Source: an uncultured bacterium
Lineage (GTDB): Bacteria; Chloroflexota; Anaerolineae; J036; Brachytrichaceae
Reading direction: 5' to 3'
Length of the DNA stretch: 51,252 bases
Assembly (NCBI GenBank): GCA_903921365.1
Contig: CAIXPS010000533.1
Location: 1 to 51,252 of the forward strand
Made by a program: the position numbers and the translations under genes
Shown here: in pieces, positions 16,188-25,643 of the stretch
How positions within the stretch are numbered: position 1 is the first letter of the stretch
How the letters are laid out: each line of letters opens with the position of its first letter
Notes under the pieces: generated by a model
What the model was told of the DNA's origin: nothing
The model's input: the letters and a program-made list of their open reading frames with translations, nothing else
Database searches by the model: none

Positions 16188-17114
16188 ATGAGTCCGTTAC
16201 CCATATCACCCCGTGTTGTAGCGCTTATACACAACCCTGTCTTTGAAAAGCAGGGAGGACGCAAGCTCCATGAGTTGATGGGTTGGAATAACCCCGACAA
16301 TCTGGCGCAGGAATACATCCGCGATGTGGCGGAAGCCAGCCACGGGCTCGTGCAATACCGGATCGTGGAGCGACACGAGATCGATGGGTTTCCGCGCCTG
16401 GCCGATGGTTACACGTACAACGACGAGACATTCCTTCGCTGCTGGCGCGCGCGATCTGGATTCCACAAACCTGACGGCGCCGATTACCTCGATCTGCTCA
16501 GGACGGTTGACTTCATGTCAAAGGCACAGCTGAATCTGGCCGATGAGCTGTGGTTATTCGGTTTCCCCTATGCCGGCTATTACGAATCTGCCATGGGCGG
16601 CCGGGGCGCCTTCTGGTGCAACGCCCCGCCGATCGACGGCACGCAGCATATCCCGCGGCGTTTTGTGGTGATGGGCTTTAACTATGAGCGCGACGTCGGC
16701 TGCATGCTCGAAGACCTGGGACACCGCGCCGAGAGCATCATGGAGGAAGTCTTCCGCAATACATCCGCTTCGGCGAACCTGTGGCGCCAGTTTACACGAT
16801 ACGATCAAACTTCGCCCGGTCAGGCAGCCTGCGGCAATGTGCATTTCGCGCCAAATAGCGACCGCGACTATGACTGGGGCAATCGCGGCATGGTGCGCAG
16901 CACTTGTGACGATTGGTTGCAGTATCCCGCGTTAAGTGGGAAGTCACGCCTGGTCAATTGCGCTGAATGGGGAAATGGCGACATGCGAGCACATCACATC
17001 TGGTGGATGCAACGCTTCCCGCATAGCGATGGGACGACGCCTGCCGGGATTCGCAATAACTGGTGGAGCTACATCCACCTCGATCACCTCGATAGCATCA
17101 CGAATTTCCGATAG
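16188..17114 (+). CDS. Conserved protein of unknown function
   Basis: A 308-residue protein I cannot assign to a characterised family. The middle is strikingly specific: DELWLFGFPYAGYYESAMGG, GAFWCNAPP, RRFVVMGFNYERDVGCMLEDLGHRAESIM, and later CGNVHFAPNSDRDYDWGNRG and MRAHHIWWMQRFPH. It is rich in His, Trp, Asp and Glu, as in metal-dependent enzymes, and has neither a signal peptide nor membrane segments. I have an impression of similar blocks in secreted or cytosolic hypothetical proteins of Chloroflexota and Actinobacteria. It is the last gene of the methyltransferase operon (15 nt spacing) and overlaps the convergent epimerase gene by 17 nt. Confidence 0.75.
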   Translation: MSPLPISPRVVALIHNPVFEKQGGRKLHELMGWNNPDNLAQEYIRDVAEASHGLVQYRIVERHEIDGFPRLADGYTYNDETFLRCWRARSGFHKPDGADYLDLLRTVDFMSKAQLNLADELWLFGFPYAGYYESAMGGRGAFWCNAPPIDGTQHIPRRFVVMGFNYERDVGCMLEDLGHRAESIMEEVFRNTSASANLWRQFTRYDQTSPGQAACGNVHFAPNSDRDYDWGNRGMVRSTCDDWLQYPALSGKSRLVNCAEWGNGDMRAHHIWWMQRFPHSDGTTPAGIRNNWWSYIHLDHLDSITNFR

Positions 17115-17760
17115 TGGCAAGCCACGCGCGCATCTGGGCCGGATTTTCTTTGAACATCAATGACCCGGGGACAATGTAGTCAGCGCCGGCGGCCGCAATC
17201 AGTGGAACCGTTTCACGCCGAATACCGCCATCGGCCAGAATCTCTGTGTTCAACCCGCGCCGCGCGCGCCGCGCGTCACACGCCTGTGTGATCCGAGCAG
17301 GAACCGAGGGGTCCATCGAGGCGCCCTTGATTCCCATGGCTGTGCCCAGTATCGTGACCGTGTCCAGGTGCTCCCACAAAGGCTCAAGCAATGAGAGGGG
17401 TTCCGTCAGCAGCAGCGACACGCCCGCCTTCTTGCCGAGCGCATGGATCGCATCAAGCGCGCGGCGCGCTTCACCTTCACCAGGAACGGAATCCATGCAA
17501 ATGATGAATCCATCGACGCCTGCGCTCGCAAATGGCTCCAGCCAATCCAATGGATGAGTCGTCATCAGATGCGCTTCAAATGGAAGGCGGGTGTGTTTTC
17601 GGATAGCTTGCACCAGGTCGGGGAAAAAGAGCAGATTTTTAACGTAGTGACCATCGGCAACATCGAGATGGAATCGTTCAGAGTAGGGTTCGACCCGTTT
17701 GATGTCGGATTCGAGATTGGCAAGGTCGGCAGACCAGAGCGACGTGGAACACTTTAGCAT
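17098..17760 (-). CDS. Ribulose-phosphate 3-epimerase family protein
   Basis: A 220-residue TIM-barrel epimerase, normally converting ribulose-5-phosphate and xylulose-5-phosphate. The metal and catalytic residues are all visible: Ser8 in STSLWSADL, His31 and Asp33 in HLDVADGHY, His64 in EAHLMTTHP, and Asp177 in ILADGGIR. The stretch GVDGFIICMDS replaces the usual G-A-x-x-I-x-x-H-x-E of canonical Rpe, which lacks the His here, so a related epimerase (for example for allulose-6-phosphate or another ketose phosphate) is possible. It is divergent from nadD across 37 nt. Confidence 0.82.
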   Translation of the reverse strand: MLKCSTSLWSADLANLESDIKRVEPYSERFHLDVADGHYVKNLLFFPDLVQAIRKHTRLPFEAHLMTTHPLDWLEPFASAGVDGFIICMDSVPGEGEARRALDAIHALGKKAGVSLLLTEPLSLLEPLWEHLDTVTILGTAMGIKGASMDPSVPARITQACDARRARRGLNTEILADGGIRRETVPLIAAAGADYIVPGSLMFKENPAQMRAWLATIGNS

Positions 17761-17797
17761 CTGGCGGATTTTAGCATGTCCGTTACACTACGGGCTA

Positions 17798-18391
17798 ATG
17801 AAAATCGGCATTCTGGGTGGGACGTTTGACCCGCCACACATCGGTCACCTCGTTATCGCCGACCAGGCGTTTACACAACTGCGCCTGGATAAGGTTTGGT
17901 TTGCCCCTGTCGGGCAGCCCCCGCACAAAGACCTGAAGCGCGTCACTGCAACACAGCGCCGGGTAGAAATGACGCGCCTGGCCATACAGGACAATCCAAA
18001 CTTCGAGCTAACGGAAGCGGATGTGCATCGCCCCACCCCGCATTACATTACGACGCTGTTCGAACTGCTCTGCAAGCAGCATCCTGACTGGGAGTGGTAT
18101 CTGATCGTTGGCGGCGACTCGCTCATGGAGTTGCCGCACTGGCATGAACCCATGCGCCTGTTAGAACTCACCCGGCTGGTTGTCGCGTTGCGCCCGGGCT
18201 TCAAACCAGACATGGCGACATTGGAACAAGCTCTGCCAGGCATCAGCGCGCGCATCGAGTGGATAGACAGTCCGTTGATTGACCTCGCGTCGCGCGACTT
18301 GCAACGCCGCGCGCGTGAAGGCCTGTCCCTGCGCTACGTAGTGAGTCGCGAAGTCGTGGAATACATCGTCACGCACCAGCTTTACAAGTAA
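17798..18391 (+). CDS. nadD: Nicotinate-nucleotide adenylyltransferase
   Basis: A 197-residue NadD that makes nicotinic acid adenine dinucleotide from NaMN and ATP, a late step of NAD synthesis. The nucleotidyltransferase signature GGTFDPPHIGHL lies at residues 6-17, the IVGGDSLMELPHW block follows, and LRYVVSREVVEYI sits at the C-terminus in place of the usual ISSTxIR. ATG 17798 is chosen because the conserved N-terminus MKIGILGG begins there; the frame is open further upstream but not conserved. The size is typical. Confidence 0.93.
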   Translation: MKIGILGGTFDPPHIGHLVIADQAFTQLRLDKVWFAPVGQPPHKDLKRVTATQRRVEMTRLAIQDNPNFELTEADVHRPTPHYITTLFELLCKQHPDWEWYLIVGGDSLMELPHWHEPMRLLELTRLVVALRPGFKPDMATLEQALPGISARIEWIDSPLIDLASRDLQRRAREGLSLRYVVSREVVEYIVTHQLYK

Positions 18392-18422
18392 CACCAACCT
18401 GACCACGTCTAGTCTGAACAAA

Positions 18423-19718
18423 TCACTTGACACACCTGAACCCGACATCAGGATGGTAGGTCGTCGAGAAGTTGTATATCCTGCGCGCCACACGCAGATC
18501 TGTTGGCGAGTTGTTGAAGCCGCCGCCGCGAATACTTTTCTGGTCGGATTTTTTAGCTGGATGCGGGTTGTTCAGATCGCTGGCGCGATAGTACAGGGGA
18601 TCAAACCAATCGTCGGTCCACTCCCACACGTTGCCAGACATGTCGTATACGCCGAACGGGCTGACGCCTGAAGTGAAAAATCCCACAGGTGCTGTATCTC
18701 CGGCGGGAACTCTGAGCGGATCAAAGTCATTGCCCCATGGGTATCGACGGAAGTCTGTCCCGCGCGCCGCATACTCCCATTGCGCCTCCGTTGGCAACAT
18801 CTTACCCTGCGCCCGGCAGTAATGATCGGCGTCATACCATGAGACAAAGCGCACCGGGTGCTCCCAGCGATTTGGATCATCGTCGATATGCCAGGTGCGC
18901 GTGATCGGTTCTTTGCCGCCAGGAGTCTCGGCCGTCGTCTTATAGCTGCTGAGTGCGACCCAGGCCCGAAACTGGCCCACCGTTACCGGGTAGGCGTCAA
19001 TCTGGAAACCGGAAACATGGACATCGTGAACCGGTTTCTCTTCCTCTGCGCCGTCGTCGCTCCCCATACGAAAAGTGCCTTCGGGCACTAAGGCGACCGA
19101 CCCAATCTCTGGTGGAGTCACTCCTCCAACAGCATCTATCCCGCCACGAACTGGTTGTGCGACTGCGGTGGATTGCATCACCACACCGGCGGAATCTATC
19201 GCGCGCGCCTGGAAACGATAATCGCCGTTCATGTCCGTCTGCCATGCGTAAACCAGGTTGTACTCTGTTTCCCCCCGCGCGTCTTCACTCACCACCACCT
19301 GGTCATTGAGGATCAGCTCTACACGCTGGAGCCCAGCCGGCGATAACGCGTTCACGGCAAAATACAACGCAGTGCGCGCGCGTATGGGAGCGAATGAGAT
19401 CGGCGACATGATCTGCACGCCCGCAGGTCGTGGCGTGAGTGCTGGAGCAGGAGTCGGGCTAGACGCCGGTGACACGGCGCCTGCGCTTGCGGCGGCAGTC
19501 GGTTTCGGTGTAACCGTCCCAATGAGACTCAGCGCAGTACTCGTCGCCAATATCGCAGTGGCGCCTTGCGTCGGTTCACTTCTCTTAACGGTGGGGAGGC
19601 TTTGCAGGGTTGGCAGAACGGTCACACCGGATACCGGCGCAGGCGTCGCAGCAGTCCCCACGCATGCCGTTGCTAATAGCACTGAGATGAGAGGAAGGAA
19701 AAACTGTCTAAAACTCAC
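18423..19718 (-). CDS. Lipoprotein with FGE-sulfatase-like domain
   Basis: A 431-residue surface lipoprotein. A lipoprotein signal peptide ends in LLATA-C (lipid-bearing Cys19); a Pro/Thr/Ala-rich linker follows (to about 100), then an Ig-like domain on induced-fit contacts (MSPISFAPIRARTALYF...GDYRFQARAID). A C-terminal formylglycine-generating-enzyme-like domain spans about 205-431 (EGTFRMGSDDG, PVTVGQFRAW, PWGNDFDP, DMSGNVWEWTDDWF, GFRCVK). The active-site Cys pair of true FGE is not present (RGGGFNNSPTDLRVARR there), so sulfatase maturation is unlikely. Such proteins in Chloroflexota are usually of unknown role. It lies 39 nt downstream of ruvB on the same strand. Confidence 0.85.
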   Translation of the reverse strand: MSFRQFFLPLISVLLATACVGTAATPAPVSGVTVLPTLQSLPTVKRSEPTQGATAILATSTALSLIGTVTPKPTAAASAGAVSPASSPTPAPALTPRPAGVQIMSPISFAPIRARTALYFAVNALSPAGLQRVELILNDQVVVSEDARGETEYNLVYAWQTDMNGDYRFQARAIDSAGVVMQSTAVAQPVRGGIDAVGGVTPPEIGSVALVPEGTFRMGSDDGAEEEKPVHDVHVSGFQIDAYPVTVGQFRAWVALSSYKTTAETPGGKEPITRTWHIDDDPNRWEHPVRFVSWYDADHYCRAQGKMLPTEAQWEYAARGTDFRRYPWGNDFDPLRVPAGDTAPVGFFTSGVSPFGVYDMSGNVWEWTDDWFDPLYYRASDLNNPHPAKKSDQKSIRGGGFNNSPTDLRVARRIYNFSTTYHPDVGFRCVK

Positions 19719-19742
19719 AAAAACACCTGCGTTCTATCGGTC

Positions 19743-19764
19743 ATTGCTTTGAATCCTTTAGGAC
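19743..19764 (+). repeat. Dispersed 21-bp element overlapping ruvB stop
   Basis: A near-consensus copy (TGCTTTGAATCCTTTAGGAC) of the dispersed element. The stop codon of the minus-strand ruvB gene (19758-19760) lies inside it, and the rest occupies the short gap before the FGE-like lipoprotein gene. Confidence 0.6.
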
Positions 19765-20795
19765 AGCAACCCTGGTTGCATTGGCTGGGTATAGGGGATA
19801 TGTAAATGCTCATACGCTCGTTGAGTCGCCGTCCGTCCGCGTTGTGTGCGATCGAGAAATCCCAGTTGCAGCAGGTAAGGTTCAACCACATCCATGATCG
19901 TGTCTGACTCTTCGCTGATGCTGGCCGCGATTGTCTCCAATCCTACCGGCCCGCCGTTAAACTTCTCAATGATCGTCTTGAGCACCCGGCGATCCAGGTC
20001 ATCCAACCCCAGTGGATCAATATCCATCAGGGACAATGCCTCGCGAGCCAACTCGGGTGTGATTCGTCCGTCGGCTTTGACCTGCGCATAATCCCGCACC
20101 CGTTTCAACAATCGTATCGCCACGCGCGGAGTGCCGCGAGCCCGTTGTGCGACATCCGTCAAGGCGGACGGCTCAATCGGGGTCTTCAGCAAGCGCGCCG
20201 CCCGACTGACGATGAGTTCCATCGCATCAATCGGGTAGAAGTCAACCCGATACTGTGCGCCGAAACGAGCGCGCAATGGGGCCGTGATAAGCGCCAGGCG
20301 TGTAGTGGCGCCGATAATCGTTATCGGGGGCAGTTTTAGCCGCACGATGCGCGCGCTTGGTCCTTTGCCGATGACAATATCAAGCGCATAATCCTCCATC
20401 GCCGGGTACAGCACTTCTTCTACCGCTCGATTCAAGCGGTGAATCTCATCGATAAACAGAATATCGTTCTTGCGCAAGTTGGTCAGAATCGCCGCGAGAT
20501 CCCCAGGCCGCTCGATTGCCGGCCCCGATGTCACGCGCACATTCGCGCCCATTTCATTGCCAATTACGTGCGACAATGTGGTCTTGCCCAACCCAGGCGG
20601 GCCATAAATCAAAACATGATCGAGCGCCTCACCGCGCGCGCGGGTGGCTTGGATTAAAATACGCAGATTGTCGCGGATCTTGTCCTGACCAATCAAGTCA
20701 TCCAGAGTTTTAGGTCGAAGAGCACGATCCAATGCGCCGTCGTCTTCCGGTTGATCGTGACCAGACACCATGCGGGTATCTTTGTCTTGTGCCAT
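19758..20795 (-). CDS. ruvB: Holliday junction helicase RuvB
   Basis: A 345-residue AAA+ motor that drives branch migration of Holliday junctions with RuvA and feeds RuvC. Walker [10 protein letters not shown] has its Lys at residue 71; Walker B is FIDEIHRL, sensor [20 protein letters not shown] (with the arginine finger region), and the C-terminal winged helix has [15 protein letters not shown] and the closing [15 protein letters not shown] 20795 is preferred to the in-frame 20846 because the upstream 17 residues are not conserved. ruvA and ruvC are not in the window. Its 3' end runs into a copy of the dispersed element, so its last residues (QPGLLS) are partly encoded by it. Confidence 0.96.
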   Translation of the reverse strand: MAQDKDTRMVSGHDQPEDDGALDRALRPKTLDDLIGQDKIRDNLRILIQATRARGEALDHVLIYGPPGLGKTTLSHVIGNEMGANVRVTSGPAIERPGDLAAILTNLRKNDILFIDEIHRLNRAVEEVLYPAMEDYALDIVIGKGPSARIVRLKLPPITIIGATTRLALITAPLRARFGAQYRVDFYPIDAMELIVSRAARLLKTPIEPSALTDVAQRARGTPRVAIRLLKRVRDYAQVKADGRITPELAREALSLMDIDPLGLDDLDRRVLKTIIEKFNGGPVGLETIAASISEESDTIMDVVEPYLLQLGFLDRTQRGRTATQRAYEHLHIPYTQPMQPGLLS

Positions 20796-20865
20796 ACGTG
20801 TTATTACCTTCAAAGGCGCGTCGCACTCAGCGGTTCCCGCGCACATGAATTATAGGTGATCAAGA

Positions 20866-21450
20866 ATGCCGTTATTGATTGATGGACACAACTTAATCGG
20901 TCAGATGCACGACCTTTCATTGAGCGATCCCGATGACGAAGAAAAACTCATCAGCCGATTGCGCTATCTGGCCGAACGCTCTGAGAAACGCATGACCATT
21001 GTGTTCGATCCTGCTCCAAATGACACTCGGATACACATTGGAAGCGGCCAGAGCCAGCATGGCGCTAAATTGACCGTTATCTACGCCCATTCTGGCAGGA
21101 AAGCCGACGACGTCATCCGGAGTATTGTTGGCGAAGTCAAAGACAGGCAAGGGCTGATCGTCGTCACCTCTGATGCCGCCGTCGCTGACTTTACGCGCCG
21201 GTGTGGCGTGCGCACACAATCCTCGCAGGACTTCATCCGATGGATGAACGCGCAGACATCCGCCAAACCCAACATCGATGCCAAACCCATAGGCAGCGCC
21301 AAGGAAGTAATCAACTGGTCTGATGTGTTCAAGGAACCCAGCCCTCCTCCCAAGTCCGGAAAAAAACCTGCTCCTCCTCCAGAAAAGAAAGGGCAGCGAC
21401 GATCAGAACAACTCAAGACCCAGGTAAAGAAAACACGGGGGCTGTTTTAA
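20866..21450 (+). CDS. NYN/YacP-like PIN-domain protein
   Basis: A 194-residue protein of the NYN (YacP/Rae1-like) family, PIN-fold nucleases acting on RNA. The N-terminal LLIDGHNLIGQM, the SRLRYLAERS helix, IVFDPAP and later ADDVIRSIV and VVTSDAAVADFTRR contain the acidic residues (Asp6, Asp46 region, Asp80-81, Asp105 region) expected to bind metal. The C-terminal 50 residues are Pro/Lys-rich and disordered, ending in KKTRGLF. AGGTGA precedes ATG 20866. It starts 70 nt from divergent ruvB. Confidence 0.85.
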   Translation: MPLLIDGHNLIGQMHDLSLSDPDDEEKLISRLRYLAERSEKRMTIVFDPAPNDTRIHIGSGQSQHGAKLTVIYAHSGRKADDVIRSIVGEVKDRQGLIVVTSDAAVADFTRRCGVRTQSSQDFIRWMNAQTSAKPNIDAKPIGSAKEVINWSDVFKEPSPPPKSGKKPAPPPEKKGQRRSEQLKTQVKKTRGLF

Positions 21451-21491
21451 GAGCAAAGCGCCGATCGCCCTGGAACACTGCTATCCTGCAA

Positions 21492-21519
21492 ATTGATTCA
21501 ATCAATCGTGCATTAAAAT
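21492..21519 (+). promoter_or_regulatory. Palindrome in pckG promoter region
   Basis: A perfect 15-bp palindrome with one central base (7-bp arms, TTGATT-C-AATCAA core, 21492-21506), followed by a plausible -10 TAAAAT at 21514-21519. Its half-sites TTGAT/ATCAA equal those of FNR-family proteins, but the spacing is one base shorter than the classical site. It sits about 110 nt upstream of pckG, a gene often under catabolic control. A binding site for the window's Crp/Fnr protein is possible but unproven. Confidence 0.45.
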
Positions 21520-21627
21520 ACATGCGTAACCTGGGGTTGCCTGCACGATCATGCCGCTATACCCAGTGTTTGTCCGCATAACCCAAAACCAGCAATCTGC
21601 CAGAACAGCGAGGAGATTACATAGTTT

Positions 21628-23421
21628 ATGTCGTATGAAGTGAAACACGCCGCACTGTTAAAGTGGGTTCACGAAACAGCAGAACTGACGCAGCCAGACG
21701 CGATTCACTGGTGTGATGGAAGTCAGGCTGAGTATGACCAATTGATGGCTCAGATGGTTGAAATTGGAATGGCCACCGCTCTCAAAAAGCGCCCGAATTC
21801 GTTTCTATTCCGGTCGGATCCGAGCGATGTGGCGCGCGTGGAAGCGCGCACGTTCATCAGCACCACCAATAAGGCGGACGCTGGCCCAACCAACAACTGG
21901 ATCGCGCCGGACTTGTTGAAAGCCACCATGACAGACCTTTACTGGGGCTGCATGAAAGGCCGCACGATGTACGTGATTCCTTTCTCGATGGGCCCCCTGG
22001 ATTCCCCAATTGCCGCCATCGGCGTGGAACTGAGCGACAGCCCTTATGTCGTGTGCAATATGCGCATCATGACGCGCATGGGCAAGACAGTCATCGAGAA
22101 ACTCGGTGATACCGGCCGGTTCTTCCCCGCTGTGCACTCCATCGGTTCTCCGTGCGATGACACCACGATTAACCAGGTATGGCCCTGCGCCGAAATTGAT
22201 CACAAGTACATCAGCCACTTTCCCGAGGAAGGCTTGATCTGGTCCTATGGTTCCGGTTACGGCGGTAACGCGCTGCTCGGTAAAAAGTGCCTGGCGTTAC
22301 GCATCGCCTCCGCAACAGGCAAGCGTGAAGGTTGGATGGCCGAACACATGCTGATCCTGCGCCTGACCAACCCGGCCGGTCGGCAGTATCACATCGCCGC
22401 GGCCTTTCCCTCTGCCTGCGGCAAAACGAACCTGGCAATGATCACCCCCACAATCCCGGGCTGGAAGGCAGAATGCATTGGCGACGACATTGCATGGATG
22501 AAACCCGGCCCGGATGGACGCCTGTATGCCATCAATCCTGAAGCAGGCTTCTTCGGTGTAGCGCCAGGCACCTCCTACGCAACGAATCCAATGGCTATGG
22601 AGACGATGAAAGAAAACTCAATTTTCACGAACACCGCGCTTACTGATGATGGCGATGTGTGGTGGGAAGGAATAGATGGCGCGCCGCCAGCGCATGTAAT
22701 CGACTGGAAAGGGCGCGACTGGACGCCTGCGTCAAAAGACCTGGCCGCCCATGCCAATTCTCGTTTCACCGCGCCGGCGACACAGTGTCCGATCATCGCG
22801 CGCGATTGGGAAAATCCGCTGGGCGTCCCAATCGACATCTTCATCTTTGGCGGCCGGCGCGCCAGCGTCGTGCCTCTGGTCACTGAGTCGTTCAACTGGG
22901 ATCATGGCGTCTTCATGGGCGCCACAGCCGCATCTGAGACAACCGCCGCCAACATTGGCGCCGTGGGCAACCTGCGCCGCGATCCATTCGCCATGATGCC
23001 GTTCTGCGGTTACAACATGGGCGACTATTTTCAACATTGGTTTGACATGGGCGACACACTCGGCAGCAATGCCCCTAAGGTGTTCTACGTCAACTGGTTC
23101 CGCAAGAATACCGCCGGTAAATGGCTATGGCCTGGCTACGGCGAGAACAGTCGCGTATTGAAGTGGATGTGCGAACGTCTGGACGGAACAGCAGGCGCGG
23201 TCGAGACGCCGATTGGCTTTGTGCCCACCGAAGCAGATATCGATCTGAATGGGCTGGATTGGCCAATAGATCGCCTGCAGGAAGTGCTCAAGGTCGATGC
23301 GCCAGCCTGGCTGCCAGAAGTCCCCGACATCGCCAAGTTCTTCTCGCAATTTGGCGACCGCTTGCCCGCGCGCCTCACGGCGCAACTCGATGCGCTTGCG
23401 GCCCGACTGAAAGCGTCATAA
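21628..23421 (+). CDS. pckG: Phosphoenolpyruvate carboxykinase (GTP)
   Basis: A 597-residue GTP-dependent PEPCK converting oxaloacetate and GTP to phosphoenolpyruvate and CO2, the gateway of gluconeogenesis. The kinase loop [12 protein letters not shown] contains the reactive Cys264 and Lys266. The metal and substrate residues appear in [19 protein letters not shown] and [12 protein letters not shown], and the C-terminal [12 protein letters not shown] and NWFRKN blocks are typical of the GTP type. The length is normal. An AGGAGA ribosome-binding site is upstream. An RDD protein gene follows after 6 nt. Confidence 0.97.
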   Translation: MSYEVKHAALLKWVHETAELTQPDAIHWCDGSQAEYDQLMAQMVEIGMATALKKRPNSFLFRSDPSDVARVEARTFISTTNKADAGPTNNWIAPDLLKATMTDLYWGCMKGRTMYVIPFSMGPLDSPIAAIGVELSDSPYVVCNMRIMTRMGKTVIEKLGDTGRFFPAVHSIGSPCDDTTINQVWPCAEIDHKYISHFPEEGLIWSYGSGYGGNALLGKKCLALRIASATGKREGWMAEHMLILRLTNPAGRQYHIAAAFPSACGKTNLAMITPTIPGWKAECIGDDIAWMKPGPDGRLYAINPEAGFFGVAPGTSYATNPMAMETMKENSIFTNTALTDDGDVWWEGIDGAPPAHVIDWKGRDWTPASKDLAAHANSRFTAPATQCPIIARDWENPLGVPIDIFIFGGRRASVVPLVTESFNWDHGVFMGATAASETTAANIGAVGNLRRDPFAMMPFCGYNMGDYFQHWFDMGDTLGSNAPKVFYVNWFRKNTAGKWLWPGYGENSRVLKWMCERLDGTAGAVETPIGFVPTEADIDLNGLDWPIDRLQEVLKVDAPAWLPEVPDIAKFFSQFGDRLPARLTAQLDALAARLKAS

Positions 23422-23427
23422 CGCACT

Positions 23428-24237
23428 ATGGATGACCGCTCTGAGTCCCGTTGGGAAAGTTATAGCGTTGCAACACCGGAAAACATCTCGTTCAGTTACG
23501 ATGTAGCGGGAATCGGATCTCGTTTCATCGCAGCCCTGATCGACTTTGTGATCTATATCCTGGCCGCCATTGCGCTGGCGATACTTAGATCCGAGATACA
23601 ACGCTATATCAGCGACGCGACCTTGATGGCAACGATTACAGCCATCTATATCGCGTTCTCCTTCCTGTTCTACTGGGGTTACTACATCCTCTTCGAGTTG
23701 ATCTGGGCAGGGCAGTCGCCCGGCAAGCGGATTGCCCGTATCCGCGTAGTGCGGCTCGACGGCACACCGGCGTCCCCAGGTCAGATCGTGATCCGCAATG
23801 TGGGGCGACTGGTTGATCTGTTCCCCGGCTTCTATGCCGTCGGCGTGATCACTATGCTGTTGAATGACCAGGCGCGACGTTTAGGGGATTTCGCTGCGGG
23901 AACACTGGTAGTGCGCGAGGTGGCGCAAGTATCTCTCAGTCAGGTTGTGAATGAAACCGGCGATTCGCCGGTTGCGCCGGGTGCGCCGATGGTGAACGAG
24001 CGCGCTCAAGCCGAAGCTGCAACGCTCCCAGTGAATCGCTTAAGCAAAGAACAACGCCAAATCGCGCGTGAGTTTTTGGCGCGAAGGGCAGAAATGAATG
24101 AATCTCTACGCGCCAGGCTCGCGTTGCAAATCGGCGCATCCGCAGCCCGTCAGATGGATTTCGTTGTGCCTGTCCATCCCGCGCAAGCCGAGTACCTGTT
24201 GGAACTGATCGCGATCGCACTCGGACAGAAAAACTAA
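23428..24237 (+). CDS. RDD family membrane protein
   Basis: A 269-residue inner-membrane protein with an RDD domain at about 20-165. The family's Arg-Asp pattern shows as GSRFIAALIDFVIYILAAIAL, and two further hydrophobic segments follow (ATITAIYIAFSFLFYWGYYILF and the region near GFYAVGVITMLL). GQSPGKRIARIRVVRLDG is the conserved cytoplasmic loop. The C-terminal 100 residues are soluble and helical. Relatives have been linked to ion transport but the role is not settled. It overlaps a copy of the 21-bp dispersed element at its N-terminus, encoding DRSESRWES. Confidence 0.85.
   Translation: MDDRSESRWESYSVATPENISFSYDVAGIGSRFIAALIDFVIYILAAIALAILRSEIQRYISDATLMATITAIYIAFSFLFYWGYYILFELIWAGQSPGKRIARIRVVRLDGTPASPGQIVIRNVGRLVDLFPGFYAVGVITMLLNDQARRLGDFAAGTLVVREVAQVSLSQVVNETGDSPVAPGAPMVNERAQAEAATLPVNRLSKEQRQIAREFLARRAEMNESLRARLALQIGASAARQMDFVVPVHPAQAEYLLELIAIALGQKN
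23436..23456 (+). repeat. Dispersed 21-bp element, in coding sequence
   Basis: A copy of the dispersed element (GCTCTGAGTCCCGTTGGGA core) lying in frame at codons 4-10 of the RDD gene, which places its TCCC/GGGA palindrome inside the translated leader. Confidence 0.6.
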
Positions 24238-24238
24238 A

Positions 24239-24264
24239 CAGGGATCAGTTCAGACTGACCCCTG
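24239..24264. terminator. Bidirectional hairpin between convergent genes
   Basis: An 11-bp stem with one mismatch and a 4-nt loop (arms 24239-24249 and 24254-24264) in the 45-bp gap between the convergent RDD and ahcY genes. It could end transcription from both sides, although T-tracts are short. Confidence 0.6.
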
Positions 24265-24282
24265 TCCCCTGCTCCATTCAGA

Positions 24283-25557
<1,275 letters not shown>

Positions 25558-25577
25558 TCAAATAACATTTGGTAACA

Positions 25578-25598
25578 GTCTTAAAGGATTCGAAGCAC
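25578..25598 (-). repeat. Dispersed 21-bp element in ahcY leader
   Basis: A minus-orientation copy (TGCTTCGAATCCTTTAAGAC) about 33 nt upstream of the ahcY start, so it is transcribed as part of the leader. Confidence 0.55.
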
Positions 25599-25606
25599 TA
25601 ACAAGC

Positions 25607-25634
25607 CGTTGCCTCTATAGATTCGCTGGCAACG
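25607..25634 (-). other. Inverted repeat downstream of pfkB gene
   Basis: Arms CGTTGCC (25607-25613) and GGCAACG (25628-25634), 14-nt loop, 10 nt after the pfkB stop and about 60 nt before the ahcY start. No T-tract follows on the minus strand, so it may stabilise or process the mRNA rather than terminate it. Confidence 0.45.
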
Positions 25635-25643
25635 ACAACCTTC

